A stretch of DNA of 64,000 nucleotides from NCBI RefSeq assembly GCF_900142095.1, contig NZ_FQZP01000003.1, positions 1 to 64,000 on the forward strand, in the 5' to 3' direction. Within the stretch, counting starts at the first letter, position 1; each line of letters starts with the position of its first letter. Of the stretch, positions 62,006-64,000 are shown piece after piece. The stretch is from Thermoclostridium caenicola. Its GTDB lineage: Bacteria; Bacillota; Clostridia; DSM-8532. The notes beneath the pieces are model-generated. The model was given only the letters and a program-made list of their open reading frames with translations, was not told the origin of the DNA and made no database searches. Made by a program: the position numbers and the translations under genes.

Positions 62006-63940
62006 GTGTTCCGTTTGAACCGGAAAAATCACGCAAACAGCTTATTGAGCACCATTACCGGACCTGAAGATATAAAGAGGCTGAGCATACGGGAATTGAT
62101 CGCCTTAAGCGGTGAGATCAGGGAGTTCCTGATCAACACCGTTTCCAATACCGGTGGGCACATCGCCCCCAATCTGGGCGTTGTGGAGCTGACGCTGGCT
62201 CTTCATCGTGTCTATGATACGCCAAGGGACAAGATCATCTGGGATGTGGGGCATCAGACCTATGTCCACAAGATCCTGACGGGCAGGAAGGACAGGTTCC
62301 ACACCCTCAGACAGATGGACGGCCTTTCGGGGTTCCCCAAGACGGAGGAAAGCGAATACGACGCTTTCAATACCGGGCACAGCTCCACTTCCATATCGGC
62401 CGCCCTCGGCATGGCGCGGGCCCGTGATCTGAAGGGGGAGAACTATCATGTGGCGGCTGTCATCGGCGACGGGGCCCTTACGGGCGGCATGGCCTTTGAA
62501 GCCCTGAACGACGCGGGCAATGCCAGGACAAATCTGCTCATCGTTCTCAATGATAACGGCATGTCCATCGCGCCCAACGTGGGCGGCATCTCCCGGTACT
62601 TAAGCCGCCTGCGTATGAGGCCTTTCTATTATAAAACCAGGGAATCGATACAGTCCCTGCTGGACAGGAAGCTTCCCAAATCCGGAAAGCATGTGCGCAG
62701 GATCCTTCATCGCATCAAAAGCACCATGAAAAGCTTTCTCATGCCTTCCATGTTTTTCGAGGATCTGGGGTTCAGGTATTTTGGTCCCATAGACGGGCAT
62801 AATATCCGGGAAATGATCAGGGTTCTGGAGCATGCCAGGACCATGAAAGGACCGGTCCTGGTCCATGTGTGCACAGTAAAAGGGAAGGGCTACAGGTACG
62901 CTGAAGAAAAGCCCAATGTTTTTCATGGCATTGCGCCTTTCGAGATTGAAACGGGCGAACTTAAAAATAATGGCGGCGAGAGCTATTCGCAAGTCTTTGG
63001 CAGAAAGATCTGCGAGCTGGCCAAGGACGATCCGGACATTGTGGCCATAACTGCCGCCATGCCAGACGGTACCGGCCTCAACCCGTTCAGGGAGTCCTTT
63101 TCCAGGCGCTTTTACGATGTGGGTATTGCCGAACAGCATGCGGTGACCTTTGCCGCCGGGCTGGCCAAGGGAGGCATCAAGCCCGTTGTGGCCATCTACT
63201 CCACCTTCCTGCAGCGCGCGTATGATCAAATGCTCCATGATGTTGCCCTGCAGAATCTCCATGTGGTTTTTGCCATTGACCGGGCCGGTGTGGTGGGGGA
63301 TGATGGTGAGACCCACCAGGGCATATATGACATCGCCTATATCAAGACCATGCCCAACTTCACCCTCATGGCTCCCGCTTCTCCCAGGGAACTGGAGATG
63401 ATGCTGGCATATGCCGTTTCAGTTCACAAGGGTCCGATAGCCATCCGGTATCCCCGCGGGACCGGTTCCGAAATAGAAGCCCTGAAGCAGCCCATCACCT
63501 ATGGAAAGGGGTTGGTTGTCAGGGAGGGGAAGGATGTCACCCTCGTTGCCCCGGGGAACTTCCTGCGCATGGCGCTGAAAACCGCGGCTCTCCTGGAAGA
63601 GGAAGGTATCAGCTGCGAGGTGATCAATCCCCGGTTTATCAAGCCTCTGGATAAACAGCTGCTCAGGACATCCATAGGCAAAACCGGACGGGTTGTTGTG
63701 ATGGAGGATGGTATCGTAAGCGGCGGTTTCGGCAGCAGTGTCCTGGAATTCCTCAATGGGGAGAGGATCCCTGCCCGGTCGCTATTGATGGGATTTCCCG
63801 ATGAACCCATACCCCATGGGGATCGGAACCTGCTCTACAGGAAGTACGGACTGGATCCCCAGGCCATGAGGGATCGGATACGGGATTTCCTGAAGGCTTC
63901 AGGAAAAAAGGAGGACGGGCATGCAAAAGGAACGCCTTGA
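62006..63940 (+). CDS. dxs: 1-deoxy-D-xylulose-5-phosphate synthase
   Basis: The 644-aa transketolase-like enzyme makes DXP from pyruvate and glyceraldehyde phosphate, the first step of the MEP isoprenoid pathway. GGHIAPNLGVVELT, WDVGHQTYVHKIL, the TPP motif GDGALTGGMAFEALN, and DVGIAEQHAVTFAAGLA with the catalytic Glu are present. The GTG at 62006 lies just after the oapA stop and behind AAGGGG. It overlaps the next gene by 20 bp. Confidence 0.97.
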   Translation: MFRLNRKNHANSLLSTITGPEDIKRLSIRELIALSGEIREFLINTVSNTGGHIAPNLGVVELTLALHRVYDTPRDKIIWDVGHQTYVHKILTGRKDRFHTLRQMDGLSGFPKTEESEYDAFNTGHSSTSISAALGMARARDLKGENYHVAAVIGDGALTGGMAFEALNDAGNARTNLLIVLNDNGMSIAPNVGGISRYLSRLRMRPFYYKTRESIQSLLDRKLPKSGKHVRRILHRIKSTMKSFLMPSMFFEDLGFRYFGPIDGHNIREMIRVLEHARTMKGPVLVHVCTVKGKGYRYAEEKPNVFHGIAPFEIETGELKNNGGESYSQVFGRKICELAKDDPDIVAITAAMPDGTGLNPFRESFSRRFYDVGIAEQHAVTFAAGLAKGGIKPVVAIYSTFLQRAYDQMLHDVALQNLHVVFAIDRAGVVGDDGETHQGIYDIAYIKTMPNFTLMAPASPRELEMMLAYAVSVHKGPIAIRYPRGTGSEIEALKQPITYGKGLVVREGKDVTLVAPGNFLRMALKTAALLEEEGISCEVINPRFIKPLDKQLLRTSIGKTGRVVVMEDGIVSGGFGSSVLEFLNGERIPARSLLMGFPDEPIPHGDRNLLYRKYGLDPQAMRDRIRDFLKASGKKEDGHAKGTP

Positions 63941-64000
63941 TGTGCTCCTGGTGAACAGGCAGTTTTTTGAGAGCAGGGAAAAGGCCAGACGCGCCATCAT
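63921..64000 (+). CDS. TlyA-like S4-domain RNA methyltransferase (partial, cut by window end)
   Basis: ATG 63921 follows AAAGGAGG. The visible 26 residues (MQKERLDVLLVNRQFFESRE, then KARRAIM) match the N-terminal S4 RNA-binding domain of TlyA/hemolysin-A-like 2'-O-methyltransferases. In Firmicutes this gene commonly follows dxs. The rest lies beyond the window. Confidence 0.85.
   Translation, partial: MQKERLDVLLVNRQFFESREKARRAI

Overview
The window looks like chromosome of an endospore-forming anaerobic Firmicute of the class Clostridia. Four things point that way. Sporulation and germination genes are scattered through it (cwlD, sleB, ytxC, a short SASP-like gene). It has a V-type rather than F-type ATPase operon. 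Its SRP RNA is the large type with an Alu domain. ATG, GTG and TTG starts follow strong GGAGG-type ribosome binding sites. No rRNA, tRNA, CRISPR array, prophage or intact IS was found. Almost all of it is core genome.

Layout. 0-8 kb: hpf behind a tandem terminator and a cluster of DnaA-box-like motifs, a Nudix hydrolase, yigZ-yebC-fabZ-phosphoesterase, then tig-clpP-clpX. 8-13 kb: a divergent type IIA topoisomerase pair (ParE/ParC-like) separated and bordered by short interspersed repeats and a small element with terminal inverted repeats. 13-19 kb: an ECF sigma / zinc-finger anti-sigma / bactofilin-like membrane protein operon, membrane proteins, cwlD and a PRC-barrel protein. 19-24 kb: a degenerate VanW-like protein, then (minus strand) sleB, three small unknown genes and argD with an ARG box. 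24-33 kb: a nine-gene V-type ATPase operon (order H-C-I-K-F-E-A-B-D). 33-43 kb: an XRE-cupin regulator with an acyl-CoA synthetase, SRP RNA, dnaX with an in-frame A-AAA-AAG slippery heptamer, rho with a long low-complexity insertion, rpmE, a YitT protein and a split transketolase. 43-49 kb: crcB, a single-domain EamA protein, argF plus a GNAT gene under two ARG boxes, and motAB behind a sigma-D-like promoter. 49-57 kb: ytxC, a CdaR/PucR-type regulator, ftsEX, a PcsB-like M23 peptidase, a CtpA protease, a SASP-like gene and a methyltransferase.

57-64 kb: nusB-xseA-xseB-ispA-DUF212, a roughly 630-nt structured non-coding RNA, a four- or five-helix membrane protein, dxs and a partial tlyA-like gene. 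I identify the RNA as OLE (ornate, large, extremophilic) RNA and the membrane protein as its partner OapA. The basis is locus order, RNA size, a long-range closing helix joining the RNA ends, and a DxxxD motif in the protein. This is the most notable system in the window. It has its own sigma-A-like promoter upstream and a previously unremarked candidate intrinsic terminator between the RNA and oapA.

All calls come from reading the sequence and from knowledge of the families. No database search or folding program was run. Promoter calls in particular are by eye.
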